From: Cognatiluteimonas telluris
Lineage (GTDB): Bacteria; Pseudomonadota; Gammaproteobacteria; Xanthomonadales; Xanthomonadaceae
DNA length: 59,083 nucleotides
NCBI RefSeq assembly: GCF_011320095.1
Contig: NZ_JAANOY010000015.1
Coordinates: forward strand, 1 to 59,083
Direction of reading: 5' to 3'
In this document: piece by piece, positions 26,565-36,100 of the stretch
How the letters are laid out: each line of letters opens with the position of its first letter
Numbering within the stretch: the first letter of the stretch is position 1
The notes under the pieces: model-generated
Databases searched by the model: none
Told to the model about the DNA's origin: nothing
The model's input: only the letters and a program-made list of their open reading frames with translations
Translations under genes and position numbers: made by a program

Positions 26565-26909
26565 CTAGAACTCGCGCCCGTTGACCGGGACCCGCTTGAT
26601 GCCGTCCAGGTCGATGCCGTCCAGGCAGCGGAGGTTGATCGCCGCCATTTCCGACCCGTCGGGCATGCGACCCAGTGCGAACGGCTGGCACCCGCAGGTC
26701 GGGCAGAACCGATGCTCGATCACATGCTTGTTGAAGGTGTAGGTGGCCAGCTCATCACCGCCCGACGTCACCTCGAACGCCTGGCGCGGCACGAACCACA
26801 ACAGCAGGCCCTTGCGGCTGCAATGCGAGCAGTTGCATTCGATCGCCTGCTCGATGTCGCCCCGCGCGGTGAAGCGGACCGCACCGCAATGACAGCTTCC
26901 CGATGGCAT
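26565..26909 (-). CDS. GFA/CENP-V family zinc protein
   Basis: 114 residues. Zn ligands are visible as CHCG, CNCSHCSRKG and CPTCGCQPF, the glutathione-dependent formaldehyde-activating (GFA) domain pattern. Most family members have no proven activity. The start at 26909 (MPSGSCHCGAV) matches the family. The 253 bases between its end and the UbiB-like gene hold no supportable gene. Confidence 0.88.
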   Translation of the reverse strand: MPSGSCHCGAVRFTARGDIEQAIECNCSHCSRKGLLLWFVPRQAFEVTSGGDELATYTFNKHVIEHRFCPTCGCQPFALGRMPDGSEMAAINLRCLDGIDLDGIKRVPVNGREF

Positions 26910-27097
26910 CTGAATTCCCGGCAGCGTGGAGGGTCCGCCATGATGCCGCCGGGATCGGGACCTGCCCAGTCCTGGTCGCCGCCGATCTGCCGACGGCGCT
27001 TCCGGGCCTGCGGCAACGTGACCGGATGCCTTTCCGTGCCGCGATGGCGGGGATACTCTCATCCGTCCCCCATGCAGCGCCGGCCGCCGGCGAATCG

Positions 27098-27997
27098 ATG
27101 ACCGCGACGCTACCGCCCTTCGCCGATGTGCTGAACCTGCTGCCGGACGCGGTCTGCGTGGTCGATGTCGATGGGCATTACCTGTTCGTCAGCGCGAGCT
27201 TCGAGCGCATCCTCGGTTACGGACCTGGCGAAGTGCTCGGCAGGCGCGCGTTCGAGTTCGTCCACCCGGACGATGTCGCCGCGACGATGCAGCAGGCGGG
27301 CGATGTCGTCGCGGGCACGATGCAACGCCACTTCCGCAACCGCTATATCCACAAGGATGGGCACAGCGTGGACATCCAGTGGTCGGCGCACTGGTTGCCG
27401 GACTACGGCGTGCGGATCGGCGTCGGCCGCGAGATCACCGAACTGCGACGCGCCGAACGCGAACTCGAATACCTGGCCAGCCACGACGCGCTGACCGGCC
27501 TCCCCAACCGGCACCGCCTGCAACTGGAGCTCCGGCAACAGATCGACAACGCCATCCGGACCGGCGGCACACTGGCGCTGCTCTATCTGGACCTCGACGG
27601 CTTCAAGGCGGCCAACGACCGCAGCGGCCATCTTGCCGGCGATGGCATCCTGCGCGATGTCGCGCAACGGCTGCAGCAGGGCCTGCGCCAGAGCGACCTG
27701 GTGGCGCGGGTGGGTGGTGACGAATTCGTCGTGCTCCTGCCCGGGTGCCGCGGCCAGGCGGCGGCGCGCATCGTCGCCGAGGGCCTGCGCGCACGCCTGC
27801 TGCCTCCCTACCTGCTGCCGGACGGGCCGATGCAACTGGACGCCAGTGTCGGCATCGCCTGTTTTCCCGTCGACGGGACCGATCCGGAAGCCCTGCTCGC
27901 GCATGCCGACCGCAAGATGTACGCGGCCAAGCGGAACACCGTGTCGGGCCCCGACGCGCGGGTTGCCCAGCAGTCCTGCGGTGACGCCGCCGGTTGA
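27098..27997 (+). CDS. PAS-GGDEF diguanylate cyclase
   Basis: 299 residues: a PAS domain (about 8-118; PDAVCVVDVDGHYLFVSASF, then the PAC part) and a GGDEF domain (128-290). The active-site GGDEF is intact at 206-210 and the inhibitory I-site RQSD is at 197-200, exactly five residues before it. It should therefore make c-di-GMP and be product-inhibited. No membrane helix; the PAS ligand is unknown. An in-frame ATG further upstream exists, but the PAS fold starts at this one. Confidence 0.93.
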   Translation: MTATLPPFADVLNLLPDAVCVVDVDGHYLFVSASFERILGYGPGEVLGRRAFEFVHPDDVAATMQQAGDVVAGTMQRHFRNRYIHKDGHSVDIQWSAHWLPDYGVRIGVGREITELRRAERELEYLASHDALTGLPNRHRLQLELRQQIDNAIRTGGTLALLYLDLDGFKAANDRSGHLAGDGILRDVAQRLQQGLRQSDLVARVGGDEFVVLLPGCRGQAAARIVAEGLRARLLPPYLLPDGPMQLDASVGIACFPVDGTDPEALLAHADRKMYAAKRNTVSGPDARVAQQSCGDAAG

Positions 27998-28177
27998 CCG
28001 CGTCCGTGCGCCTTCCATGGCGGCACCGGGGTTGTTGTGATCGAACAGGCTATTGCCGCCATCCCTCACCGCCCGCCCCGTCCGCGATGCGTCCCCTCAC
28101 TCTTCGAACGTCAGCCATGGCCAGGCACTTGCCACCGCGTGCCAGCCACCCGGTAGACATGCGGGCACGCACTGCGA

Positions 28178-28867
28178 TCACGGCGACTTCGATGGCGCGG
28201 CGGGCGCGCCGTCAGGCACCGTGACCGGGGACGCCGCGGCGGCATTGCCCGTGTCCACTGGTGCCGCGGGTTCCTCGAGTTGCGGTGGTGGATCGAAATC
28301 GGCGACGCGACAGCCGCGGTCCCGGAACAGCCCGGTCACGCGCGCCCGTCGCGCATGCAGGACCGCGTGTGACATCGAGGCCTGCTGCGCCTGCTGGAAG
28401 CGCGCCATCCGATCCGCGTTCCTGGCGGCCGTCCAGGGAGGCCGCTCCGACACCGCCGCCAGCAGCCCGCCGACCAGCGGCACGCGCGACAGCGCCGCCG
28501 ACGCCACCATGTGGCCCGCACCGGCGACATTGGAATTGACCTTCGGACGCATCTCATCCGACAACGCCGCCCAATCCGGTTGCGGCGGCAGATGCGCGAT
28601 CTCGGTGCCCAGCGACTGCAGTTCGGCATTGAGCTGCGGGCAATCCAGATCGGCGTCGTTGTCGCGCACGATGCCGTAGTAGCGGCCGAACGCCGCCGGA
28701 TCCATCGTCTGCGCATCCGCGGGAAGCGGCGGAATGACCGCCGTCGTGACGCGATCCGTTGCCGCCGGCGCGACACCCGCAGGCGGTCCTGCGCGTCCCC
28801 ACGCCGACGTGATCGATAACAGCATCAGGCCGCCCAGGGCGACGGCCGCGTTCCTCGATGCCGGCAT
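28178..28867 (-). CDS. Secreted hypothetical protein
   Basis: 229 residues. Signal peptide (MPASRNAAVALGGLMLLSITSAWG) followed by a Pro-rich start, a short domain with two Cys (DLDCPQLNAEL and RDRGCRVADF) that could pair in the periplasm, a central Gly-rich helix (SAALSRVPLVGGLLAAV), and an Ala/Pro-rich tail. I do not recognise it. The central GxxxG-like segment hints at membrane association. Confidence 0.7.
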   Translation of the reverse strand: MPASRNAAVALGGLMLLSITSAWGRAGPPAGVAPAATDRVTTAVIPPLPADAQTMDPAAFGRYYGIVRDNDADLDCPQLNAELQSLGTEIAHLPPQPDWAALSDEMRPKVNSNVAGAGHMVASAALSRVPLVGGLLAAVSERPPWTAARNADRMARFQQAQQASMSHAVLHARRARVTGLFRDRGCRVADFDPPPQLEEPAAPVDTGNAAAASPVTVPDGAPAAPSKSP

Positions 28868-29091
28868 GGCATGGCTCCGCAATGGCCGGAGCCGACTTTA
28901 ACGCTGCTGCGCCGGCCCCGCACTGCTGGCGTCCGGTCGGTCACGCCGCGCATCCGTGGCGCGAGGCCGATGCGCGTGCCTGCGCGCGTGCGATGCGGCC
29001 GCACCGCATGCCGGGCGGTACGCGCTAGGCGGCGATGCCGCCGCCGCGCGCCGCCAGCCTGCGCTCGCACTACGGCCGCCCGGTGCGCGGC

Positions 29092-29097
29092 TAGAAT
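29092..29097 (+). promoter_or_regulatory. Candidate -10 element of fpr
   Basis: TAGAAT in GGCTAGAATGCGCGC, 30 bases before the ATG, in the same context as at 2985. No clear -35. Confidence 0.45.
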
Positions 29098-29127
29098 GCG
29101 CGCTTCCCGACGCACTCTCCCTCGCCC

Positions 29128-29937
29128 ATGTCCTCCGCCTTCGGCACTGAAACCGTGCTGGACGTCCGTCACTGGACGGATGCCTATTTCAGCTTCACCA
29201 CCACCCGCGACGACGGCTTCCGGTTCGAGAACGGGCAGTTCGTGATGATCGGGCTGCAGGTGCCGCAGGCAGACGGCAGCGGGAAACCGTTGCTGCGCGC
29301 ATATTCGATCGCCAGCGCAAACTGGGAGGAGCAACTGGAGTTCTTCAGCATCAAGGTGGACGATGGGCCGTTGACTTCGCGGCTGCAGCATGTCCAGCCT
29401 GGCGACACGGTGCTGGTCGGCCGCAAGCCGACCGGAACGCTGCTGCTGCATGACCTGCTGCCGGGCCGCAACCTCTACCTGCTGGGCACCGGGACCGGTT
29501 TCGCGCCGTGGCTGGCGGTGATCAAGGATCCGGAGACCTACGAGCGCTTCGACAACGTCGTGCTGACCCATGGCGTGCGCAACGCGGCCGACCTGGCGTA
29601 CCGCGACTACATCGTCAACGAGTTGCCGCGGCATGAATTCCTCGGCGAGCAGATCGCGGCCAAGTTGAAGTACTACCCGGCGGTGACGCGCGAGACGTTT
29701 ACGTTCGACGGCCGCGACCAGCGCGGGCGGTTGACCGAACTGCTCGGCAGCGGGCGTATCGCCGACGACCTCGGCCTGCCGCCGCTGGATCCGGAACACG
29801 ACCGCGCGATGCTCTGCGGCGGGCCGCAGGTGCTGGCCGATTTCCGCGCGCTGCTCGATGCCCGCGGCTTCGTCGCCGCGCCACGGATCGGCACGCCCGG
29901 GCATTACGTGTACGAGCGCGCCTTCGTCGAGAAATAG
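29128..29937 (+). CDS. fpr: Ferredoxin/flavodoxin-NADP+ reductase
   Basis: 269 residues. FAD-binding RAYSIAS, NADP-binding GTGTGFAPWLAVIKDPETYE and MLCGGP, and the class-typical end GHYVYERAFVEK, where the last residues stack on FAD. It passes electrons between NADPH and ferredoxin/flavodoxin in the cytosol, often as part of oxidative-stress defence. Single gene with its own -10. Confidence 0.94.
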   Translation: MSSAFGTETVLDVRHWTDAYFSFTTTRDDGFRFENGQFVMIGLQVPQADGSGKPLLRAYSIASANWEEQLEFFSIKVDDGPLTSRLQHVQPGDTVLVGRKPTGTLLLHDLLPGRNLYLLGTGTGFAPWLAVIKDPETYERFDNVVLTHGVRNAADLAYRDYIVNELPRHEFLGEQIAAKLKYYPAVTRETFTFDGRDQRGRLTELLGSGRIADDLGLPPLDPEHDRAMLCGGPQVLADFRALLDARGFVAAPRIGTPGHYVYERAFVEK

Positions 29938-30091
29938 GCCGGTCGCCCAAGCGTGCGCGAGGGAGCGGCGCGTTGGCGGAGCAGCTTCAGGCGCGAGCCG
30001 ATCTTCGTTGGCGTGTCGCGTCGCCTGTGCCCAAGGGCGCCCATGAAGCATGCACTTAACCTGTTCCATTAAAACTGAAACGTACGCCTTT

Positions 30092-30143
30092 GACTCATAA
30101 GAGTCTGAGTTCCTGCGACTGGCGAGGTACTAAAATAGCTACC
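30092..30143 (+). promoter_or_regulatory. lexA2 promoter region with two candidate operator palindromes
   Basis: GACTC-ATAA-GAGTC (30092-30105) is a perfect inverted repeat. GGTACTAAAATAGCTACC (30126-30143) has GGTA/TACC ends and contains a -10-like TAAAAT (30131-30136). The second palindrome abuts the ATG, so a repressor bound there would block both the promoter and the start, as expected for LexA autoregulation. Neither matches a LexA box that I can name with certainty. Confidence 0.5.
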
Positions 30144-30773
30144 ATGCCTTCCCCGCCCGACCTCACCGACCGCCAGCAGGCCATCCTCGACTTCGTCCGC
30201 GAGCGCATCGCCGCCGACGGCCTGCCGCCGACCTGGGCGGAAATCGCGCGCGCCTTCGGCTTCCGCCAGACCCGCGCGGCGCAGAAACACCTGCAGGCGC
30301 TGGAAGCCAAGGGTTACCTGGCGCTGCTGCCGGGCAAGGCGCGCGGGATCCGGTTGTCGCCGCGCTTGCAGCGCACGCCGCCGCGCGAGGATGAAGTCGA
30401 ACTGCCCATCCTCGGCCGCGTCGCCGCCGGCCTGCCGATCGGCGCCGATGCCGGCGTGCAACGCCACCTGCTGCTCGACCGCCGGCTGTTCTCGTCGCCG
30501 CCGGATTACCTGCTGCGCGTGCAGGGCGATTCGATGCGCGGGGACGGCATCCTCGATGGCGACCTGGTGGCGGTGCACCGCACGCAGGAGGCGCGCGACG
30601 GCCAGACGGTGATCGCGCGACTGGATGACGAGATCACGATCAAGCGCCTGCAGGTCACGCCCGATGGCATCCGCCTGCTGCCGCGCAATCCCGGGTACGC
30701 ACCGATCGAGGTCGCGCCCGGACAGGATTTCGCCATCGAAGGCATCTACTGCGGCCTGATCCGGGAAGGCTGA
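30144..30773 (+). CDS. lexA: LexA-type SOS repressor of the imuA-imuB-dnaE2 cassette (LexA2)
   Basis: 209 residues. N-terminal winged helix (residues ~8-70, FGFRQTRAAQKHLQALE as recognition region), cleavage site Ala95-Gly96 in GRVAAGLPI, catalytic Ser130 in GDSM and Lys167 in EITIKRLQ, so self-cleavage is intact. Its place directly before imuA (one base between) is the classic arrangement in which the repressor controls its own mutagenesis operon. The -10 is only seven bases upstream of the ATG, so the mRNA is probably leaderless. Confidence 0.93.
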   Translation: MPSPPDLTDRQQAILDFVRERIAADGLPPTWAEIARAFGFRQTRAAQKHLQALEAKGYLALLPGKARGIRLSPRLQRTPPREDEVELPILGRVAAGLPIGADAGVQRHLLLDRRLFSSPPDYLLRVQGDSMRGDGILDGDLVAVHRTQEARDGQTVIARLDDEITIKRLQVTPDGIRLLPRNPGYAPIEVAPGQDFAIEGIYCGLIREG

Positions 30774-30774
30774 C

Positions 30775-31674
30775 ATGGCGGCCGTGCTCAAACCTGCCGC
30801 GCTACAGCCGGTCGTCGACCTCGACACGCTGCTGTCCGACCGTCGCGTCTGGCGCGGCCAGCCGGCGACCGCGCCGGCGACGCCCCGACAACCCACCGGC
30901 CACGCCGCGCTGGACGCGGTGCTGCCCTGGGGCGGCTGGCCGGAAGCGGCGCTGACCGAACTGCTGTTGCCCGCCGACGGCATCGGCGAGTTGCGCCTGT
31001 TGTTGCCGACGCTGGCGCGACTGACCGGGGCCGGCCACGATATCGCCCTCGTCGCCCCGCCCTACCTGCCGTATCCCGACGGCTGGCGCCAGGCCGGCGT
31101 CGACTTCGCGCACGTGCACCTGATCGATGCCAACGCGCGCGAAGCGCTGTGGGCCAGCGAGCAATGCCTGCGCGCGGGTTGCCTGTCGGCGGTGCTGTCC
31201 TGGCCGATGCAGGCCGACGACCGCGCGTTGCGAAGGCTGCAGGTCGCGGCCGATACCGGCGGCGTGATGGGTTTCGTGTTCCGCGAGGCGCGCGCCGAGT
31301 GCAACCCGTCGCCGGCGGTGTTGCGGATCGCGATCCTGCGACAGGATCGGGAGGACAGCGGGATCCTGGCTGAGGCACGGCAACGTGCTGCGCACCCTCA
31401 TCCGCCCTTCGGGCACCTTCTCCCGCAGGGAGAAGGAAGCGCGGGAGAGTCGGGGGCGTGGAGCCCCTCTCCCCTCGGGAGAGGGGTTGGGGTGAGGGCC
31501 GGAGCGCGTGGAGACCGCGGTGCTGCATACCCTCATCCACCCTTCGGGCACCTTCTCCCGAAGGGAGACGGGATGGGCTTTGGTGCGACCACGCAGGTGC
31601 GCGTGCTCAAGTGCCGCGGCGCTACCGCGCCGGCACGGCCGGTGCTGATCACGGATCCGGCCTGCGCGGCCTGA
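30775..31674 (+). CDS. imuA: ImuA, RecA-like SOS mutagenesis protein carrying a repeat-encoded insert
   Basis: 299 residues, longer than usual. Residues 1 to ~200 give the RecA-like fold (ALDAVLPWGGWPEAALTELL, LLPTLARLTGAGHDIALV, VMGFVFREARAECNPSPAVLRIAIL). The C-terminus LKCRGATAPARPVLI is conserved in the family. Between them, about 65 residues (roughly 203-267; PHPPFGHLLPQGEGSAGE and a second PHPPFGHLLPKGDG) are translated palindromic repeats. The frame is preserved. ImuA helps recruit ImuB and DnaE2 to lesions. Confidence 0.88.
   Translation: MAAVLKPAALQPVVDLDTLLSDRRVWRGQPATAPATPRQPTGHAALDAVLPWGGWPEAALTELLLPADGIGELRLLLPTLARLTGAGHDIALVAPPYLPYPDGWRQAGVDFAHVHLIDANAREALWASEQCLRAGCLSAVLSWPMQADDRALRRLQVAADTGGVMGFVFREARAECNPSPAVLRIAILRQDREDSGILAEARQRAAHPHPPFGHLLPQGEGSAGESGAWSPSPLGRGVGVRAGARGDRGAAYPHPPFGHLLPKGDGMGFGATTQVRVLKCRGATAPARPVLITDPACAA
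31391..31572. repeat. Cluster of three palindromic repeats inside imuA, in frame
   Basis: Hairpin 1: CCTTCTCCC (31416-31424), GCA, GGGAGAAGG (31428-31436). Hairpin 2: CCCCTCTCCC (31464-31473), CTC, GGGAGAGGGG (31477-31486). Hairpin 3: ACCTTCTCCCGAAGGGAGACG around 31550-31570. Each carries the flank CCTCATCC(G/A)CCCTTCGGGCAC or its complement GGTTGGGGTGAGGG. These are intergenic-type repeats of this lineage, here translated without a stop. Confidence 0.9.
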
Positions 31675-31686
31675 TGGCGGACGGCG

Positions 31687-33108
31687 ATGTCCTGGGCCTG
31701 CATCCTCCTGCCACGCCTGGCGCTCGACGGCGTCCTGCGTCGGCATCCCGAGCCCGAGCGCCCGCTCGCGCTGGTCACGGGGCCGGCGCAGAAACGTGTG
31801 CTCGCGGCGGTGAATCCGGTCGCGGCGCGCATCGGATTGCAGGCAGGCCAGGCGTTGGCGGCGGCGCACGCGCTGGTGTCGGACTTCGCCACCGTGGAGT
31901 ACGACGCCGGCGAGGTCGCGCGCTGGCGTGATTTCCTCGCCGCCTGGGCGTATCGCTACAGCTCGCAGGTCACCACCGCCTTCGACGACGCGATCGTGCT
32001 GGAAGTCGGCGCCAGCCTGCGCCTGTTCGGGCCGTGGCCGCGGTTCGAGCGGCAGCTGCGCGAAGACCTCGTCGCACTCGGGTTTTCGCATTCCATCACG
32101 CTCGCGCCCCACCCGCGTGCGGCCTGGGTGCTGGCCGGCGCGCAGGATGGGCTCGCGCTCACGCAGCCGTCGACATTGTCCACCGCCCTCGCCCGCCTGC
32201 CGGTCGCGCAGGCGCGGCTGGAGGCGAAAACCGCGCGGGCGTTGCATGCGATGGGATTGCGCCGACTGGGACAGTTGTTCGCCGCGCCGCGCGCGTCACT
32301 GGCGCAACGATTCGGCACCGGCCTGCTGCAGCACCTGGATCGCCTGCGCGGCGATGCGCCGGACCCCTTCGACCTGTACCAGCCACCGGATCGCTTCGAC
32401 CTGCGACTGGAGCTGCCCTACGACATCGAGCATTCGCAGGCGCTGCTGTTTCCGATGCGGCGCGCGATCGCCGACCTGGGTGCCTTCCTTGCCGGCCGCG
32501 ACGGCGGGGTGCAGCGCTTCGTGCTGCACCTGGAGCATGAGGACCATCCGGCGACCGAAGTCGTGGTCGGCATGCTCGCGGCCGAGCGGGAACCGTCGTT
32601 GCTGTTCGACCTCGCACGCGGACGCCTGGAGCAGGCGCGCATTCCCGCGCCGGTACGCGGCCTACGACTGGTGGCCGAGGAACTGCCGCCGTTCGTACCG
32701 GCCGGGCGCGAGCTGTTCGACGAGCGTCCTTCGCAATCGATGCCATGGGGCACGCTGCGCGAACGCCTGCGCGCGCGGCTGGGCGACGATGCCGTTTACG
32801 CCCTCGCACCTGCCGACGACCATCGGCCGGAACAGGCATGGCGCCGCGCGCCGCTGCCGGCCGCGACGGCATCGGCCATCGAACCTGCGCCGCGTCCGAC
32901 CTGGCTGTTGCCGCGCGCGATCCCGCTGCGCGATGCCGATCCACGCCTCCTCGCCGGTCCCGAGCGCGTCGAAAGCGGCTGGTGGGATGGCGGGGACACG
33001 CGCCGGGATTATTACGTGGTCGAAACCAGCAATGGCCAGCGCGCCTGGGCCTATCGCGGCGTGGGCGAGACCGATACGCCGCTGATGCTGCACGGATGGT
33101 TTGCGTGA
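31687..33108 (+). CDS. imuB: ImuB, catalytically inactive Y-family polymerase-like mutasome hub
   Basis: 473 residues. It starts with the Y-family-like [17 protein letters not shown] but lacks the acidic triad of active DinB/UmuC polymerases, as is typical for ImuB. The little-finger-like region follows ([27 protein letters not shown]), then a candidate beta-clamp motif QSMPWG and the C-terminal ImuB domain that binds ImuA and DnaE2 ([22 protein letters not shown]). The stop overlaps the GTG start of dnaE2. No repeat insert here, unlike its two partners. Confidence 0.93.
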   Translation: MSWACILLPRLALDGVLRRHPEPERPLALVTGPAQKRVLAAVNPVAARIGLQAGQALAAAHALVSDFATVEYDAGEVARWRDFLAAWAYRYSSQVTTAFDDAIVLEVGASLRLFGPWPRFERQLREDLVALGFSHSITLAPHPRAAWVLAGAQDGLALTQPSTLSTALARLPVAQARLEAKTARALHAMGLRRLGQLFAAPRASLAQRFGTGLLQHLDRLRGDAPDPFDLYQPPDRFDLRLELPYDIEHSQALLFPMRRAIADLGAFLAGRDGGVQRFVLHLEHEDHPATEVVVGMLAAEREPSLLFDLARGRLEQARIPAPVRGLRLVAEELPPFVPAGRELFDERPSQSMPWGTLRERLRARLGDDAVYALAPADDHRPEQAWRRAPLPAATASAIEPAPRPTWLLPRAIPLRDADPRLLAGPERVESGWWDGGDTRRDYYVVETSNGQRAWAYRGVGETDTPLMLHGWFA

Positions 33109-36100
33109 GCGACGTTCGTTCGAAGCTGGTTTCGCTCCCCTCTCCCCCCGGGAGAGGGGTTGGGGGTGAGGGGCAGCCAGGCGACGAAGTTGCAAACGCC
33201 GCTGTAAAGCTGGAGGCGGCGTCACTGTCCTGGCTCGTCCACCCCTCACCCCGACCCCTCTCCCGGGGGGAGAGGGGCTTTTACGCCGAACTCCACTGCC
33301 TGTCCGATTTCAGCTTCGGCCGCGGTGCGTCGAATGCGGCGGAGCTGTTCGAGCGTGCGCGGCAGCAGGGTTACCGCGCGCTGGCAATCACCGACGAATG
33401 CTCGCTCGCCGGCATCGTGCGCGGGCTCGAAGCCTCGCGCGCGACCGGGCTGCGGATGATCGTCGGCAGCGAGGTCACGCTCGACGGCGACAGCGACGCG
33501 CCGCTGAAACTGGTGCTGCTGGTCGAAACGCGCGCGGGCTATTCGACACTCTGTCGATTGATCACGCAGGGACGCAGGCGCTCGGAGAAAGGCGAATACC
33601 GGCTGACGCGCAACGACCTGGATGACGGCCTGCCCGGCCTGCTGGTGTTGTGGGTGCCCGATGCACGCCTGTCGCGTGCTGAAGGCGCGTGGTTGAAACA
33701 ACGGTTCGACGGCCGCCTGTGGCTGGCGGTCGAGCTGCATCGCGGACCCGACGACGCGCGGCGCCTGCAGGCGCTGGAAGCATTGGCGGCGGAGCTCGGC
33801 ATTCCCGCCGTCGCCAGCGGCGACGTGCACATGCACGTGCGGGGCCGGCGCAGGCTGCAGGACACGATGACCGCGATCCGCCATCGCACCCCGATCGCGC
33901 AAGCCGGCAAGCGCCTGTTCCCGAATGGCGAGCGCCACCTGCGCACGCAGCGCGCGTTGTCGGCGATCCATCCACGGCACCTGCTGGATGAAACCCTGCG
34001 CATCGCCGAGCGCTGCGTGTTTTCGCTGGAAACGCCGCTGGGCTACGAATATCCGCATGAGCTCGTACCCAACGGACACACGCCCCAGACCTGGCTGCGC
34101 GAACTGGTCGAGCGCGGCATGTGCGAGCGCTGGCCGGAAGGCGCCAGCCCGCAGGCGCGCGCGCTGATCGAAAAGGAACTCGCACTCATCCACAGGAAGC
34201 ACTACGAGCCGTACTTCCTGACCGTCCACGACATCGTCCGCCATGCACGGTCGCTCGACATCCTCTGCCAGGGCCGGGGCTCGGCGGCGAATTCCGTGGT
34301 CTGCTACGTGCTGGGCGTCACCTCGATCGACCCGGCGCGCATGGGCCTGCTGTTCGAGCGCTTCCTGTCCGACGAGCGCAACGAGCCGCCCGACATCGAC
34401 ATCGACTTCGAGCACGAGCGGCGCGAGGAGATCATCCAGTACATCTACGCGCGCTATGGACGCGACCGCGCGGCGATCGCAGCGACCGTCATCCGCTATC
34501 GCACCCGCAGCGCGGTGCGCGACGTCGGTCGCGCGCTGGGATTGCCGGAAGACCAGCTGGCGCAACTCAGCCGCAGCACCAGCGCGTGGAGCAGCGATAC
34601 GCCCTCGACGCAGCGCCTGCGCGAATACGGATTCGACCCCGACAGCGCGGTGATCCGGCGGCTGGTCGAGCTGGTCGGGCAACTGCTTGGCAAGCCGCGG
34701 CACCTGTCGCAGCACGTCGGCGGCTTCGTGATCTCCGAGCACCCGCTGCACACGCTGGTGCCGGTGGAGAACGCGGCGATGGACGAGCGCACGATCATCC
34801 AGTGGGACAAGGACGACCTGGACACGATGCAACTGCTCAAGGTCGACGTGCTGGCGCTGGGCATGCTGACCTGCGTGCGCAAGGCACTGGAGCTGGTGCG
34901 CAAGCATCGCGGCCGCGATTACACGATGGCGACGATCCCGCCGGAAGATGCCGCCACCTACGCGATGATCCAGCGCGGCGAGGTCATCGGCGTGTTCCAG
35001 ATCGAATCGCGCGCGCAGATGGCGATGCTGCCGCGGTTGAAACCGGAGACCTTCTACGACCTGGTGATCGAAGTCGCCATCGTGCGCCCGGGCCCGATCC
35101 AGGGCGGCATGATCCATCCCTACCTGCGCCGCCGGCAGGGACTGGAACCGGTCGACTATCCGTCCGAGGCGCTGCGCAACGTGCTGGCGCGCACGCTCGG
35201 CGTGCCGCTGTTCCAGGAACAGGTGATGCGCATCGCAATGGAAGCCGCCGGCTATACGCCCGGCCAGGCCGACCAGTTGCGGCGCGACATGGCGGCGTGG
35301 AAGCGCCATGGCGGGCTGGAGAAGCATCGCGATGCGCTGCTCGAAGGCATGGCCGGCAACGGTTACGCGCCCGACTTCGCCGAACGCATCTTCGAACAGA
35401 TCAAGGGCTTCGGCGATTACGGCTTCCCGGAATCGCATGCGGCGAGCTTCGCGCTGATCACCTACGTGAGCTCGTGGATCAAATGCCATGAGCAGGCCGC
35501 GTTTTCCTGCGCCTTGCTGAATTCGTTGCCGATGGGGTTCTACCAGCCACCGCAACTGGTGGCCGATGCGCGCAAGCAGGGCATCGAGGTGCGCCCGGTC
35601 GACGTGCGCTACAGCCACTGGGATTGCACGCTGGAGGAAGGACTTCCGGCCGCCTCGGCTGTTGCCCCTCTTCCGCTTGCGGGAGGGGGCCGGGATGAGG
35701 GCGCCTCACCGCTCGCCCTGCGCCTGGGCATGCGCCTGGTCGGCGGGCTGCGCGAAGCCGTCGCCCAGCGCATCAGCGCCGCGCGGGCATCAGGTGACTT
35801 CCGCGACCTGGATGACCTGGTCGCGCGCGCCGACCTGGATCGCGGCAGCCTCGACCGCCTCGCCGAGGCCGGCGCCCTGCGCGGGCTGGCCGGGCATCGC
35901 CACCGCGCGCGCTGGCAAAGCGCGGCCACCGAAAAACAACTGCCGTTGTTCGCCGCCGCGCAGGCCGTCGATGCGCGCTCCAGGTCCGAGCCGCGGATCG
36001 CGATCCCGCCACCGAGCGCCTTCGAGGACACGCGCGCCGATTACGCCAGCATCGGGCTGACACTCGGCACGCATCCCGTCGGGCTGATCCGGCGCGCATT

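Noticed and set aside
26325-26568. Short frames on both strands between the UbiB-like and GFA genes
   Set aside because: Arg/Ala-rich, contradictory between strands, no motif and no ribosome-binding site.
31391-31572. imuA as a pseudogene broken by repeats
   Set aside because: The frame stays open through all three repeats and the conserved C-terminus is reached in the correct frame.
33246-35618. 790-residue minus-strand open frame
   Set aside because: Antisense to dnaE2; no domain signature, composition typical of a shadow frame.
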